From: CALDTK01 sp045110575
Lineage (GTDB): Bacteria > Bacteroidota > Bacteroidia > Chitinophagales > Saprospiraceae
Reading direction: 5' to 3'
Length of the DNA stretch: 64,000 bases
Assembly (NCBI GenBank): GCA_045110575.1
Contig: JBGCGF010000038.1
Span: 1 to 64,000 of the forward strand
Position 1 is the stretch's first letter, and the number at the start of each line of letters is the position of its first letter. Of the stretch, positions 9,038 to 18,591 are shown piece after piece. The position numbers and the translations under genes were made by a program. The notes below the pieces were generated by a model. That model did not search any database, was not told where the DNA came from, and was given only the letters and a program-made list of their open reading frames with translations.

Positions 9038-10357
9038 ATGGATTACCAAGCATCACTCACCTTTGCACGTGCTAGAGATAACGACGATGAACTCGGCGGC
9101 TATCAAGCTAAGTTTTTTCTTCCCCTAGGACTCGCTAGAGATGGAAAAACGGTAACGTACCTAGCCGGTAATTCACTAGGCTTGCAGCCAAAGGCAGCGA
9201 CCGATCTCATTGAAGATGAGATGGATCGTTGGAACCGTTTTGCAGTGGAAGGTCACTTCCTTGGAGACACCAAGTGGGTCGACTACCACACCCTTTTTAC
9301 GAAGTCACTTGCGAAGATCGTAGGTGCCAATGATTCTGAGGTTGTTGCAATGGGCGAGTTGTCCGCCAATCTTCACTTACTCCTAGCAAGTTTCTATCGT
9401 CCAGACGGCGATCGTAAGCTCATTTTGATGGAGGCTGGCGCTTTTCCAAGTGATCGCTTCATTTTAGAAAGTCACGTGAAGTGGCACGGCTTAGATCCAA
9501 AGGATGTAATCGTTGAGGTTCAGCCTGAGGATGGACGTTACATTCTCGAAACCGAGCAGATTACCGAAACGATCGGCGGTCTTGGAGATGAACTAGCACT
9601 CGTTATGATGAGTGGCGTCCAGTATTTCACTGGTCAGTACTTTGATATTGAAACCATCACAAAGGCTGCACATGCCGTTGGTGCGAAGGCCGGATGGGAT
9701 TGCGCGCATGCGGTAGGCAATGTGCCTATGCTACTGCACGATTGGAACGTTGACTTTGCTGTGTGGTGTAGCTACAAGTACCTGAACGGAGGCCCTGGCG
9801 CTCCTGCAGGCATCTTCGTACACGATACACACGGCCTTAATCCAGAGACGCCACGATTGGCGGGCTGGTGGGGCCACAATCGCGAAACGCGGTTCAACAT
9901 GGACGGCCCATTTGATCCTATGCCTGGAGCAGAAGGTTGGCAATTGAGTAATGCGTCAGTGATTGGACTTACACCTTTGCGTGCGAGCCTTGAACTCTTT
10001 GATGATGCTGGCATCATGCGTCTTCGTGAGCGTAGCCGTAACCTAACGGGCTACCTAGAATTCATGATCAATCGCGCAGATCCAGATTACGAGGTATTTG
10101 AGATCATTACCCCTACTGATCCGAAGTGGCGTGGTTGTCAATTGAGTGTTGCGGTACATGGTCCGTTTGGTAAGCCGATTTTCGAGGCGCTTAAAACGGC
10201 AAGTATCATTTGCGATTGGCGCGAGCCAACACAAGAAGGTGGTCCGGGCGTAATTCGCATGGCCCCTACTCCACTCTACAGTACGTTCATGGATATTCTC
10301 CGTGCAGGAGAAACACTACGCGTTGTGTTGGAGAACGTGAAGAAGCAGATGGCTTGA
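9038..10357 (+). CDS. kynU: Kynureninase
   Basis: This is a PLP-dependent fold-type I enzyme of 439 residues, close to the usual 410-460. Kynureninase cleaves L-kynurenine (or 3-hydroxykynurenine) to anthranilate (or 3-hydroxyanthranilate) and alanine in tryptophan breakdown or NAD synthesis. The N-terminal YLAGNSLGLQPKAA motif, the GWDCAHAVGN motif with its PLP-contacting Asp, and the lysine of WCSYKYLNGGPGAP (about residue 247, Schiff base) are all present, as is GWWGHN. No other kynurenine-pathway gene is next to it. The stop codon overlaps a possible TTG start of the downstream membrane-protein gene, so the two are probably co-transcribed. Confidence 0.95.
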   Translation: MDYQASLTFARARDNDDELGGYQAKFFLPLGLARDGKTVTYLAGNSLGLQPKAATDLIEDEMDRWNRFAVEGHFLGDTKWVDYHTLFTKSLAKIVGANDSEVVAMGELSANLHLLLASFYRPDGDRKLILMEAGAFPSDRFILESHVKWHGLDPKDVIVEVQPEDGRYILETEQITETIGGLGDELALVMMSGVQYFTGQYFDIETITKAAHAVGAKAGWDCAHAVGNVPMLLHDWNVDFAVWCSYKYLNGGPGAPAGIFVHDTHGLNPETPRLAGWWGHNRETRFNMDGPFDPMPGAEGWQLSNASVIGLTPLRASLELFDDAGIMRLRERSRNLTGYLEFMINRADPDYEVFEIITPTDPKWRGCQLSVAVHGPFGKPIFEALKTASIICDWREPTQEGGPGVIRMAPTPLYSTFMDILRAGETLRVVLENVKKQMA

Positions 10358-11739
10358 GTTTAACTCGACTTGCTAGTCTTATTGGACTGCTGACGTTTGT
10401 CGGCATGCTATTCCTTGCTATCGTATTCGAGGAGGAACGGACTACGTTCTTAGATCTTAGTTTTCACATGTTTGTGCAAGCAACCACGGGGAAAGTGGCG
10501 ATTCAAAACTATCGTTTTGTTTCTGTCATAACTCAATGGATACCTACGCAGCTCTTCAATGCGGAGGTAAACATGAAGACTGTACAGCTCGTGTACTCTC
10601 TGATGTTTCCGCTCTTCTACGGAGCCGTTTGGGCGTTCACTCATTTTGTGCTCAAGGCAAAACAATGGGCACTTGCGTGGGCGCTTATGTGGCTAACCTT
10701 TGCGTCACATACGCACTTTTGGATCCAGAGTGAGCTACCTCAAGGGCTAGCTGTATTTATAGTCGCTCTTGGATTAATAAGTTATCAGCCAGATAGAAAA
10801 TGGATGAAGGTTTTGGCGAAAGCTATACTCGCACTTTCACTTTTAACCGTTGCATTTGCGCACCCACTATTACTCATTCCTGTAACGTTTTGCTTTGGAT
10901 TCTTATGGCTGCAAAAGGAGCATGACAAGAAGCTAATAAAACAGGTAGCATCAGTTTACTACTTCAGTTTTTTGCTAAAAAGTCTGGTGTTCCGTTCCCC
11001 ATATGATGCTTCGGCTGGGGGAGGAATTAAAGTCGGGTTGATGACCTTACTTGAACTAGAGATACCCTATGCTGCCCCACACTTTTTCGAAAACTTAGCC
11101 AACACGTATTATCTATTCCTAGTCGTCACAGCACTAGGAATCTGGTTGCTATGGAAGTCTGGACAGAAGCAAGTTGCTGCATGGACACTTGCGGCATTAG
11201 GTGCACAACTTGCAATTGTCACGTTATCTTACTCTACCGAAGTCACTCCAGATTTCTACAGAGAGAACCTCTATTTGCCTGCAGGATTTATTGGGGCTGT
11301 AGGTTTTTCATTTGGGGTCTTCAACATGAAAATCCAGCGCGTTCCAGTAATCACTTCGATCCTGTTGATTACCGTACTGATGTTCCGAATGCTACACATC
11401 TCGTGGATTGGGGACAGTGTTTATGCTCCCAGGCTATTGAGTCTACAAGCATTACTGGACACGCACAAGGAGACCAAAGTCATCCTTAAGGAGACTCCTC
11501 TACTCAGAGAAAGACTCATCCTAACCTGGGGCACTGGCTACGAAGCTTGGGTGTATAGTTCTCGGAGAGAAAAGCCAACTCAAGGATTCCTTGTGCACGA
11601 AGACCCAGCGGAAATACAATGGGCAATTGATGATCCTTCACTGCTTATTTTGCAATTCCATCACCCCAAATTCAGTGAACTCCCAAAGAAGTATTTTACC
11701 CAACCGAAGGAAAGTCAGAAGTATAGACTAATCGACTAG
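10354..11739 (+). CDS. Polytopic membrane protein of unknown function
   Basis: The frame stays open far into kynU, but the part overlapping kynU is not protein-like. A TTG at 10354 overlaps the kynU stop (TTGA) and immediately precedes the first hydrophobic segment (LASLIGLLTFVGMLFLAIVF), so it is my chosen start. The product (about 461 residues) has roughly eight to ten membrane helices and a soluble C-terminal tail with no motif I recognise. Overall it resembles GT-C-type glycosyltransferases or polymer-processing membrane proteins, as does its neighbour on the other strand. Its 3' end overlaps the 3' end of the convergent gene by 12 bp. One copy of the iterated 14-bp word lies at 10810-10823. 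Confidence 0.65.
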   Translation: MSLTRLASLIGLLTFVGMLFLAIVFEEERTTFLDLSFHMFVQATTGKVAIQNYRFVSVITQWIPTQLFNAEVNMKTVQLVYSLMFPLFYGAVWAFTHFVLKAKQWALAWALMWLTFASHTHFWIQSELPQGLAVFIVALGLISYQPDRKWMKVLAKAILALSLLTVAFAHPLLLIPVTFCFGFLWLQKEHDKKLIKQVASVYYFSFLLKSLVFRSPYDASAGGGIKVGLMTLLELEIPYAAPHFFENLANTYYLFLVVTALGIWLLWKSGQKQVAAWTLAALGAQLAIVTLSYSTEVTPDFYRENLYLPAGFIGAVGFSFGVFNMKIQRVPVITSILLITVLMFRMLHISWIGDSVYAPRLLSLQALLDTHKETKVILKETPLLRERLILTWGTGYEAWVYSSRREKPTQGFLVHEDPAEIQWAIDDPSLLILQFHHPKFSELPKKYFTQPKESQKYRLID

Positions 11740-13905
11740 CACTTCGTACGTGCGCTTCGTCAGTTCAAGCTTAAATTGATCAATTTCGATTTCTTGCGGT
11801 GCCTTAAACTTGACTGCCAAGCTATCTCCTTGTTCCATAGGATAGTCTTTGGAGACATAGTACCAACCGTTGCTCGCATCTGGTAAACGACGGACTTCAA
11901 TCCATTCGGCGTAACGAACGCTATCCGCGCTGTTGTAGATACTCACTTCTACCATCCCTTGCCCGTGGCGAGCAGTTGATGCTTTTACAAAGCCGGTAAA
12001 GTGCCCTGTAAGTGAGTCCGATAAAATCCTAGAAGAGGCCATGGATGTTTGATAGGCGTAACCAACTTTTTCGCGTGGTGACACACTCAAGTTTGAATTC
12101 CCTGGACGCTTATCGTCGCGCGCCATCGTACCACTAGCCTTGCGCAAGGCATCTACTTCAAGGCGATAAGAATACATTAATCTATCGCTGAAAACGGTAT
12201 CTGCCAGACTAATTAAAAAGCGTTCGCCATCAGAAAGCATGGTGTCTGATTTTGCCTGAATCAATAAGATAGGTTTGTCATTCGGCAAGGCGTCCAATAA
12301 GACACTCCTGTCGATTTCAGGCGTCGACATCAACTGTGTAACGTCCATCAATGGTCCTACCGGAGCGCGCCCTAAGTTTGCGTTAATCATTGGTAAGCCT
12401 AGCGCTAGAGACGCGTTGGTTGACCCGAAATGTGTTCCCCACTTCCAGTCTGTAAATACATTTCCGCACCAAGCCAATTGACGTGGTACCGAAAGGATCG
12501 CTTGATAATCTGTGGCGGCTACTCCTTGCGTATTCATGTCCGCACGAAGCGCATCAAAGCGGCTTAATTCATAGTGCTTGTCATGAGCTGTATATCTCGA
12601 TCTGTGGAAATAAGCTACATCGACACTGTTCACCAAAAAGACAAGGGCAAGAACAGCGTAGGCGCCAATCACATTACGTACACGCAGCCAATCAAAGAAC
12701 TTAGAAACGAACAGAATACCACTGATTGAAAAAGCAAAGTAAAATGGCCACGCAAGTCGTGGTACAGCCTTAAACATCAAGAGAAAGCCTGCAGACTCTT
12801 CAAGGAATGCCTCGGTTCTTGGCGAGAAATTCCATTGATAACAGAATAGATAGACAAGCACTGAACTGACAGAATACAAGATCCATTTTTGACGAGGGTC
12901 TGAAAGCTGCGTTTCTGAAGCACGATTTTTCTTTACCTTTCTTATCACGAGTGCTACAATACCAATTAATACCGCAAGCATGGAAACCACTCCGAGGTAC
13001 TGAATAGACTCAAACTCGACACCTGGGTTCACTCTGAACAACTTCGCGGCCAACGTATTATCGGGAAAAAAGCTACCCGAAAGTGTTGTACGAAAATTAA
13101 ACACGCCCCACTGGAGCACGATTCTATCCGTAAAAGGATCTAATATTTTAAACGTGATATAGGGCAACACTAGCGCCAATACTGTACCGATAGCGGGAAT
13201 GAGCACCTCGCTGCTTTTGAGCAGGTTTTTGACATTCAACGCAGCGTAGAGACCGGCATAGATTAACAAGGCCAATCCTGCACTAAATCCTACGTAAGGA
13301 TTATTAAACGTAAAGAATAGCAGCGTGAAGAAGACGAATACATCCTTCCAATCGACCCGCTTACGCTCTCGAAGCAACCACCAAATCGTCATGGGAATCA
13401 CAAAAGGATACGCAAGGCCAAAGTGACCACCGAGCCTCAACATTTGAGGAGACAACAACACGATAAGTGGACTAAAGAAGAGCGCAACAACACTGCTGGC
13501 ACCAAGCCTTGTTAGAATTCTATAAAGGAATGGTACAGCGAGAATTATCCCAATGTTATTGGTCGTGTGAACCAGCCCTTGAACATAAGCGGACAGGTCT
13601 GCCACATTTCTACTAAACCACTGCCAGACTACCACCCATGCACCTTGGGCATCTGTCAAGAAGATCAGCTCCTCTTTGGGGTGAAGCATTGCATCGAGCA
13701 TTACCCCTTGCTTCCCGTGGAAGATGTGATAGGCTGCGTCGTAGTACAGAACCAATCCATCACCTCCGAAGGTGTACATGTGGCTATTCGGCGACCACAA
13801 GAAAGGACCGATGATCCAAGTTAGTCCAACAAGCGCGAGCAAAGAAGAGACCAGCACAGCTGTCTTCGGATAAAGTCGTAGCCAATGCTCTAAACGGTCC
13901 TTCAT
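11728..13905 (-). CDS. Large polytopic membrane protein, probable GT-C-type glycosyltransferase
   Basis: The protein is about 725 residues with some eleven to twelve N-terminal membrane helices and a large C-terminal soluble domain rich in beta-strands (from about residue 440). A loop after the first helix carries acidic residues (FGGDGLVLYYDAAYHI), as is typical of lipid-sugar-dependent GT-C enzymes. This is a family-level resemblance, not a firm assignment. The start MKDRLEHW at 13905 is preferred to the upstream frame start at 13947 because it clears the preceding gene. It lies 19 bp behind a DPM1-like glycosyltransferase on the same strand, and the pair suggests transfer of a polyprenyl-phosphate sugar to an envelope glycan or protein. 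Confidence 0.6.
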   Translation of the reverse strand: MKDRLEHWLRLYPKTAVLVSSLLALVGLTWIIGPFLWSPNSHMYTFGGDGLVLYYDAAYHIFHGKQGVMLDAMLHPKEELIFLTDAQGAWVVVWQWFSRNVADLSAYVQGLVHTTNNIGIILAVPFLYRILTRLGASSVVALFFSPLIVLLSPQMLRLGGHFGLAYPFVIPMTIWWLLRERKRVDWKDVFVFFTLLFFTFNNPYVGFSAGLALLIYAGLYAALNVKNLLKSSEVLIPAIGTVLALVLPYITFKILDPFTDRIVLQWGVFNFRTTLSGSFFPDNTLAAKLFRVNPGVEFESIQYLGVVSMLAVLIGIVALVIRKVKKNRASETQLSDPRQKWILYSVSSVLVYLFCYQWNFSPRTEAFLEESAGFLLMFKAVPRLAWPFYFAFSISGILFVSKFFDWLRVRNVIGAYAVLALVFLVNSVDVAYFHRSRYTAHDKHYELSRFDALRADMNTQGVAATDYQAILSVPRQLAWCGNVFTDWKWGTHFGSTNASLALGLPMINANLGRAPVGPLMDVTQLMSTPEIDRSVLLDALPNDKPILLIQAKSDTMLSDGERFLISLADTVFSDRLMYSYRLEVDALRKASGTMARDDKRPGNSNLSVSPREKVGYAYQTSMASSRILSDSLTGHFTGFVKASTARHGQGMVEVSIYNSADSVRYAEWIEVRRLPDASNGWYYVSKDYPMEQGDSLAVKFKAPQEIEIDQFKLELTKRTYEVLVD

Positions 13906-13924
13906 AGGATATGAATTATTGAAG

Positions 13925-14647
13925 TCATTTTGAGCGCAAAAGCCCATACTTCGTTATGCAGTATAAAGCTCTAACGCCGTCCTTCCAAGAGATTTTCTTG
14001 CCTTCAGCGTACGTACGACCGTAATAGCTTATTCCTACCTCATAAATCCGAATGTCAGGGATACGAGAAATCTTTGCTGTTACTTCTGGTTCAAAACCGA
14101 AACGATTTTCCTGTAAACTTAGTGACTGAATGTGCTCGCGCTTGAAAAGCTTATAACACGTTTCCATGTCCGTTAAATTCAAGTTGGTCGCTGCATTACT
14201 GAGATGTGTCAGCAGCTTATTTCCGATAGAGTGCCAGAAGAAAAGAATCCGGTGAGGATTCCCTCCCATAAAACGGCTACCATACACGACATCTGCATTG
14301 CCTTCTAATATTGGCTTGAGCAAGTCATTGTACTCTCTTGGGTCGTACTCTAGGTCCGCATCTTGTATGATCACATAGTCTCCTGTAGCTGCTTTGATGC
14401 CCGTATGTAGGGCAGCTCCCTTTCCCTTATTGACTTCGTGCTCCAAAAACTGAATCGGAAAATCGGGGTTAGCAGCTTGATACCTCCTTACGGCATCAGG
14501 CGTATCGTCCGAGCTGCAGTCATTGACTATGATAATCTGCTTTTGAAGCCCTCCCGATAAGACTACATCCTTGACCCTGTCAAGGATCAAATGGATGGTG
14601 CGTGCCTCGTTGTAGGCAGGAATAACGATAGAGAGAGTGATTGGCAT
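13925..14647 (-). CDS. GT2 family glycosyltransferase, dolichol-phosphate mannosyltransferase-like
   Basis: This is a 240-residue cytoplasmic GT-A enzyme. LSIVIPAYNEARTI, IIIVNDCSSDDT, NKGKGAALHTGI and DADLEYDP (the DXD metal/nucleotide site) appear in the order found in DPM1-type proteins, followed by GSRFMGGNPHR. DPM1-like enzymes move a hexose from a nucleotide sugar to a polyprenyl phosphate. The ATG at 14647 (MPITLSIVIP) is the natural start; the frame continues upstream to 14695 without protein-like sequence. The membrane protein downstream is likely co-transcribed and may use the lipid-linked sugar. Confidence 0.88.
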   Translation of the reverse strand: MPITLSIVIPAYNEARTIHLILDRVKDVVLSGGLQKQIIIVNDCSSDDTPDAVRRYQAANPDFPIQFLEHEVNKGKGAALHTGIKAATGDYVIIQDADLEYDPREYNDLLKPILEGNADVVYGSRFMGGNPHRILFFWHSIGNKLLTHLSNAATNLNLTDMETCYKLFKREHIQSLSLQENRFGFEPEVTAKISRIPDIRIYEVGISYYGRTYAEGKKISWKDGVRALYCITKYGLLRSK

Positions 14648-14865
14648 AATTGCGCGTGAACCTATTTGACCGCTAAGATGCCAAATCAAATCCAAAATAC
14701 AGTCCTTTAAGACATACCCTTCATAGTTCGGCGTCGAGCATTGCTTCTAACAAAGCAGACCATTGGCTAGGCAATGGCTCCAATACATTTTTACACTCCT
14801 CATCCATGGTCTAAGCATTTGAGCAGTATTTTGCGAATACCGAGACAACATTAAAACCACCCTAC

Positions 14866-16473
14866 TTGGAAACGCCTACTCTTTTCAAAGCCAAAAGCCT
14901 TTTGCTGCTTGCAATTCTGGCCTTGCTTGTGGGACAAGGTCGTGCGCAGGCCGACGTTGAGAGTAACCTCCCAATATTCGTCATCACTACTGGTAACCAA
15001 CGGATTGTTGACGAACCGAAGATTGATGTTCAGCTTACAGTTCATGAACCGGTGGCCGCTGGAAACGCAACTACGATCACCTTCGATGGATTTGCAGGCA
15101 TAGAGTCTAGAGGTCGATCTTCGCAATCTTTTGACAAAAAAAGCTTTGGCCTAGAGACCAGAGACAGCACTGGAGAGAACCTAAATGTTTCTCTGCTTGA
15201 TCTTCCTCCAGAAAACGACTGGGTGCTATATGGCCCTTACGCGGACAAGAGCCTTATTCGAAATGCCTTGACGTATGAACTCGCGAGGTCTCTTGGCCAT
15301 TACGCGCCGCGCGTACGCATGATTGAACTCGTTATCGATACGGAGTATCGAGGCGTGTACATGCTGACAGAAAAGATTAAACGCGATGCAAATCGAGTCG
15401 ACATCAAGAAGCTAACAAGCTCGAGTCTTGACCTTACCGGTGACTATCTCTTTGAAATCAACTTCGACCTTGAAAGCCCTCAATCAGGTTGGACAAGCAG
15501 AATCTCCTACAGGCCAGACTTTCAGACCTTCTCAGACTACAGCTTCACTAGCCCAAAGCCTGAGGATATTTCATCGAACCAAGCTGACTACATAGAGAAT
15601 TGGGTGCATAATCTGGAGGACATCCTCAGCTCTCCAGACTTCGCAAATCCTTCAACAGGCTATGCTTCCAAAATAGATACCGATAGTTGGATCGACTACA
15701 TTTTGCTTAATGAGCTATCCCGAGATGTAGATGCGTACATCGGTTCCACATTTCTAATAAAGAAGTCTGACGACCAAGGAGGAAGGCTTCATGCCGGACC
15801 GGTTTGGGACCACAACTTATCGTACGGGAATAGCGACTACTGCGGAGGTCAATCCATCGAAGGATTTGCGATTGAATTTGAAGATGTATGTCAGTGGCGC
15901 GTTGCTCCCATCATTTTTGCAAATGTGTGGCAAGACCCGAGTTTCAGGAGAGAGACGGCAGAGCGCTGGTTCAGCTTAAGAGATCACGAATTGGGTCCGG
16001 ACCTGTTCAGCAAACTAGACTCTCTTGGAGATTTACTTAAAGTGCCAGCTCGTCGGAATTATGAAAGATGGCCAGTCCTCGATACGTATTTGTGGCCTAA
16101 TGCCTTTGTTGGAAAGACCTATCAAGACGAATTGCAATACTTGGGCAATTGGATTTCAAGAAGGCTAGACTGGTTAGATCAGGAGTTTGCTAAGGAATTG
16201 CAACTCCAACTACCGCAGTCGAGATCTGCCACAATAAGTCCGAACCCTTCTGCTGAATATTCAACGCCACACATCGATTTTATAAAGCCGCTCATAGCGA
16301 ACGCAGAAGTCCAAATTATCGACATGAAAGGCAACGTGCAAGGAGCCTTTACGGCCGTTGCGTCAGCACGTCATGTTCCTATTCCTCTAGCCTTAGCCAA
16401 AGGGGTATATGTCGTTACCTTTCAACTCGCCCCTACTTCAGAAAGAGAATATTTGCGACTCGTCATTCAGTAG
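14866..16473 (+). CDS. Secreted CotH-kinase family protein with T9SS sorting domain
   Basis: This is a 535-residue protein with a signal peptide (LLLLAILALLVGQGRAQA) and a CotH-like kinase fold. Visible family motifs are the basic loop SRGRSSQSFDKKSFG, the VYMLTEKIKRDANRVDI segment, an EINFD motif and GPVWDHNLSYGN with the conserved D-x-N. CotH kinases phosphorylate secreted or surface proteins in spore-formers, and many Bacteroidota carry extracellular versions of unknown substrate. The C-terminus is a T9SS domain (SPNPSAEY to LRLVIQ). No ATG lies near the signal peptide, so the start is the TTG at 14866. It is flanked by about 220 bp of sequence upstream without an evident gene. Confidence 0.82.
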   Translation: METPTLFKAKSLLLLAILALLVGQGRAQADVESNLPIFVITTGNQRIVDEPKIDVQLTVHEPVAAGNATTITFDGFAGIESRGRSSQSFDKKSFGLETRDSTGENLNVSLLDLPPENDWVLYGPYADKSLIRNALTYELARSLGHYAPRVRMIELVIDTEYRGVYMLTEKIKRDANRVDIKKLTSSSLDLTGDYLFEINFDLESPQSGWTSRISYRPDFQTFSDYSFTSPKPEDISSNQADYIENWVHNLEDILSSPDFANPSTGYASKIDTDSWIDYILLNELSRDVDAYIGSTFLIKKSDDQGGRLHAGPVWDHNLSYGNSDYCGGQSIEGFAIEFEDVCQWRVAPIIFANVWQDPSFRRETAERWFSLRDHELGPDLFSKLDSLGDLLKVPARRNYERWPVLDTYLWPNAFVGKTYQDELQYLGNWISRRLDWLDQEFAKELQLQLPQSRSATISPNPSAEYSTPHIDFIKPLIANAEVQIIDMKGNVQGAFTAVASARHVPIPLALAKGVYVVTFQLAPTSEREYLRLVIQ

Positions 16474-16478
16474 CTCAA

Positions 16479-17840
16479 CTACTCTACCAACGTACCTGTC
16501 AATCGCCTTAGGTTCAAATCAGTCAACAGAATACTGTATACCGATTGTAAGCGACTTAGCTCGGCATTGACATACTCCAGCTGAACTGTCCGATAGTCAA
16601 AGCTATTAATCGTACCTGCCTTCAGTTGCTCCTCAGAAAGCGCCAGGTTAGCTCCTGCAGCTTCGATCAACAAGTCTTGCAATTTGAGTAGTTCACGCTG
16701 ATTCTTATAGGTCGCCAAAAGGCTGCGCGCCTGCATGTTAGCGTCTTGCTTGGCATTTCGCACTGTGATGTTCGCGATGCGTTCTTGGACAATGGCATTA
16801 TCGATGGTGCGCTTGCGTGCGCCAGCATCCCAAAGCGTATAAGCTGCTTGCACTCCTACGGATGCTCCACTACTGTTTCCGAAAATTAACTCGGCTGGAT
16901 CGCCCGTGCGCGGGTCTTCACCGCTAAGCTTAAACGCGTTTTCAGTGAAGGTCAACCCACCGTTCAAAGTGATACTTGGCTTCATTGCCGTACGGGCGAT
17001 TTCTGTATTCGTGAGCGCTAGTTGCTCTTGCGTCTTCAGCAACTGAATCGCAGCACTTGAATCAATGCGGCGCTCGATACGATCGATGTCCCAATCACGA
17101 GATTCAAAGACGAGTGTATCTGCAAGATCTCGTCCAGCAAACGTTTCTGGTTTTGCATCTAAGGCTAGGTATAACGATCGCAATGCGTTGTCATAGGTCA
17201 CTCGAGATTGCTCAATGCGAATACTGTCCGTAAGTAGTGCAGTGCGCGCCTGGAGTAACTCTATCGAACGCCCTTGCCCGTATTCTTTTCGCAGCTCCTG
17301 ATACGTAACGCGGTCTTGATTAAGCTTGAAAACTTTCTTGTTTACCCCAACACGGGCTAGCTCTAGCTGGGCAGTGTAGTAGGCAGAGGCCACATCAAAA
17401 ACACTTGCTTCGATAAGCTGCTTTACTTGCTGATTGGCCACTTGAACGTTCTGGCCCAATTGACGCTTTGCATATCGCACGCGATAACCGTTGAACAACG
17501 TGTAGTTGGCAGATAAGCCAGCCGTCGCATTGCCCGAATAGAATGAACCGTTGATGAAGCTCGCTGGATTATTCTGTGCATTCAGTCCATTGTTGAGCCC
17601 CAAGGTCGCTTGGACCACAGGAGCCCTACCTGCCGTTACCCAATTGTCGTTGCGAGTAGCAACTTCAACATTGAGCATTTGGCCAGCAACGTTCAAGTTA
17701 TTATCGACACCCCATGCGATGGCCTCAGCCAAAGTCAATGGACTGACAGGAGCTTGCGCAGAAAGTGTAGTGGGTTTTGCCGAAAGGCCAATCACAAAGA
17801 CTGACAGCACCAAACACTTAGTTAGAGTAGACATGTTCAT
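16479..17840 (-). CDS. TolC-like outer-membrane efflux protein
   Basis: This is a 453-residue outer membrane factor with signal peptide (TKCLVLSVFVIGLSAKPTTLSAQ). The OEP repeat has two halves of long heptad helices plus short beta segments (LTLAEAIAWGVDNN at the start; AELSRLQSVYSILLTDLNLRRLTG at the end). These proteins form the trimeric duct that completes RND tripartite pumps. It is the last gene of the operon marR - adaptor - RND pump - nucleotidase - tolC. Its ATG overlaps the stop of the nucleotidase gene (ATGA at 17837-17840), implying translational coupling. A second ATG lies two codons in. A GGGTTTTGCCGAAAGG word sits in its signal-peptide region (17772-17787). Confidence 0.92.
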   Translation of the reverse strand: MNMSTLTKCLVLSVFVIGLSAKPTTLSAQAPVSPLTLAEAIAWGVDNNLNVAGQMLNVEVATRNDNWVTAGRAPVVQATLGLNNGLNAQNNPASFINGSFYSGNATAGLSANYTLFNGYRVRYAKRQLGQNVQVANQQVKQLIEASVFDVASAYYTAQLELARVGVNKKVFKLNQDRVTYQELRKEYGQGRSIELLQARTALLTDSIRIEQSRVTYDNALRSLYLALDAKPETFAGRDLADTLVFESRDWDIDRIERRIDSSAAIQLLKTQEQLALTNTEIARTAMKPSITLNGGLTFTENAFKLSGEDPRTGDPAELIFGNSSGASVGVQAAYTLWDAGARKRTIDNAIVQERIANITVRNAKQDANMQARSLLATYKNQRELLKLQDLLIEAAGANLALSEEQLKAGTINSFDYRTVQLEYVNAELSRLQSVYSILLTDLNLRRLTGTLVE

Positions 17841-18373
17841 CGTTCAGATTCAAGTTCAGCTTGAAAAAATTGTATCACCTCGTTCCAACCCGTAAGGCGT
17901 CGAAAACGAGTCTCTGCACGATTGTGCAAAGCATCAAAAAGTAGCGGCGTACCTGAAAAGGTCGACAGGTTCTTCGCGTGATCATCGAGCAGATAATCTG
18001 TTGCGATAATCGACTTGTCTCCGCAAAAAACAATGTGCTTCCAGTCCACCCATGGCAGGTGCTCAAATAGCCAATCGTATTTATCCTCGAAGCTGTTACG
18101 AAACTCCATTGCCGCTGTCACGAAGTAGATCTTGTAGTGCTTTCGCAAAAACTCCACCCCTTCCAACGCACCCGGAATAAGCTCCAAGTCTCGGAAAAAA
18201 CCCTTCTTAAAAAGTTCCTTTCGAATCTCCATCGCCTCCGGAATCTGATACACCTTCTTTCCATCAAGTTCGGCATCCGTAAGACGACGACCGTGGGCCG
18301 CTTCGAACAGATCCTGAAACTTTCGGATGATGTCAGCGATGACTTCATCCATATCGATGGCGATGGTTTTCAT
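17837..18373 (-). CDS. HAD-family 5'(3')-deoxyribonucleotidase-like phosphatase
   Basis: The product is 178 residues. The HAD nucleophile motif AIDMDEVIAD (DxDxV/T) opens the protein, with motif II at FVTAAMEF and motif III/IV around FCGDKSIIATDYLLDDH. This matches the NT5C-like group that removes the phosphate from deoxyribonucleoside monophosphates. The ATG at 18373 (MKTIAIDMDE) is preferred over the upstream frame start at 18394. It is inserted between the pump and tolC genes of an efflux operon, an odd place for a nucleotidase, and its ATGA overlap with tolC shows it belongs to the transcript. Confidence 0.85.
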   Translation of the reverse strand: MKTIAIDMDEVIADIIRKFQDLFEAAHGRRLTDAELDGKKVYQIPEAMEIRKELFKKGFFRDLELIPGALEGVEFLRKHYKIYFVTAAMEFRNSFEDKYDWLFEHLPWVDWKHIVFCGDKSIIATDYLLDDHAKNLSTFSGTPLLFDALHNRAETRFRRLTGWNEVIQFFQAELESER

Positions 18374-18415
18374 GGGTTTTAGGTTCATAATCAATTACTC
18401 GCGTTGCTCGTATTT

Positions 18416-18485
18416 GATAGTTCAAGGTTCAACAAACACGATTTCATGCTTCGCATTTCATTCGTGTTTGATTCAAGGTTCATTA
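18416..18485. repeat. Hairpin-forming repeat related to the element at 48350
   Basis: An inverted repeat AAACACGA/TCGTGTTT encloses a small hairpin ATGC-TTC-GCAT (18446-18456), and the direct repeat TTCAAGGTTCA lies on both sides (18421, 18472). The order GGTTC(A/G)AGGTTCA followed by TGCTTCGCA and TTTCA/CTTCA is also found at 48508-48547. It fills the gap between the RND pump and nucleotidase genes. Confidence 0.5.
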
Positions 18486-18591
18486 TGTCGGATGTCGGAA
18501 AGAAGCCAGTGGCGAGACTTGCGTCTGTAAAATTCAAAATTACTAATTCAAAAATCATTACCAACTGGCAATCATCAATTTTAAATTACTA

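Noticed and set aside
10210..10353. Upstream extension of the membrane-protein gene into kynU
   Set aside because: The extension lies entirely in another frame of the kynureninase gene and is Arg-rich and not protein-like.
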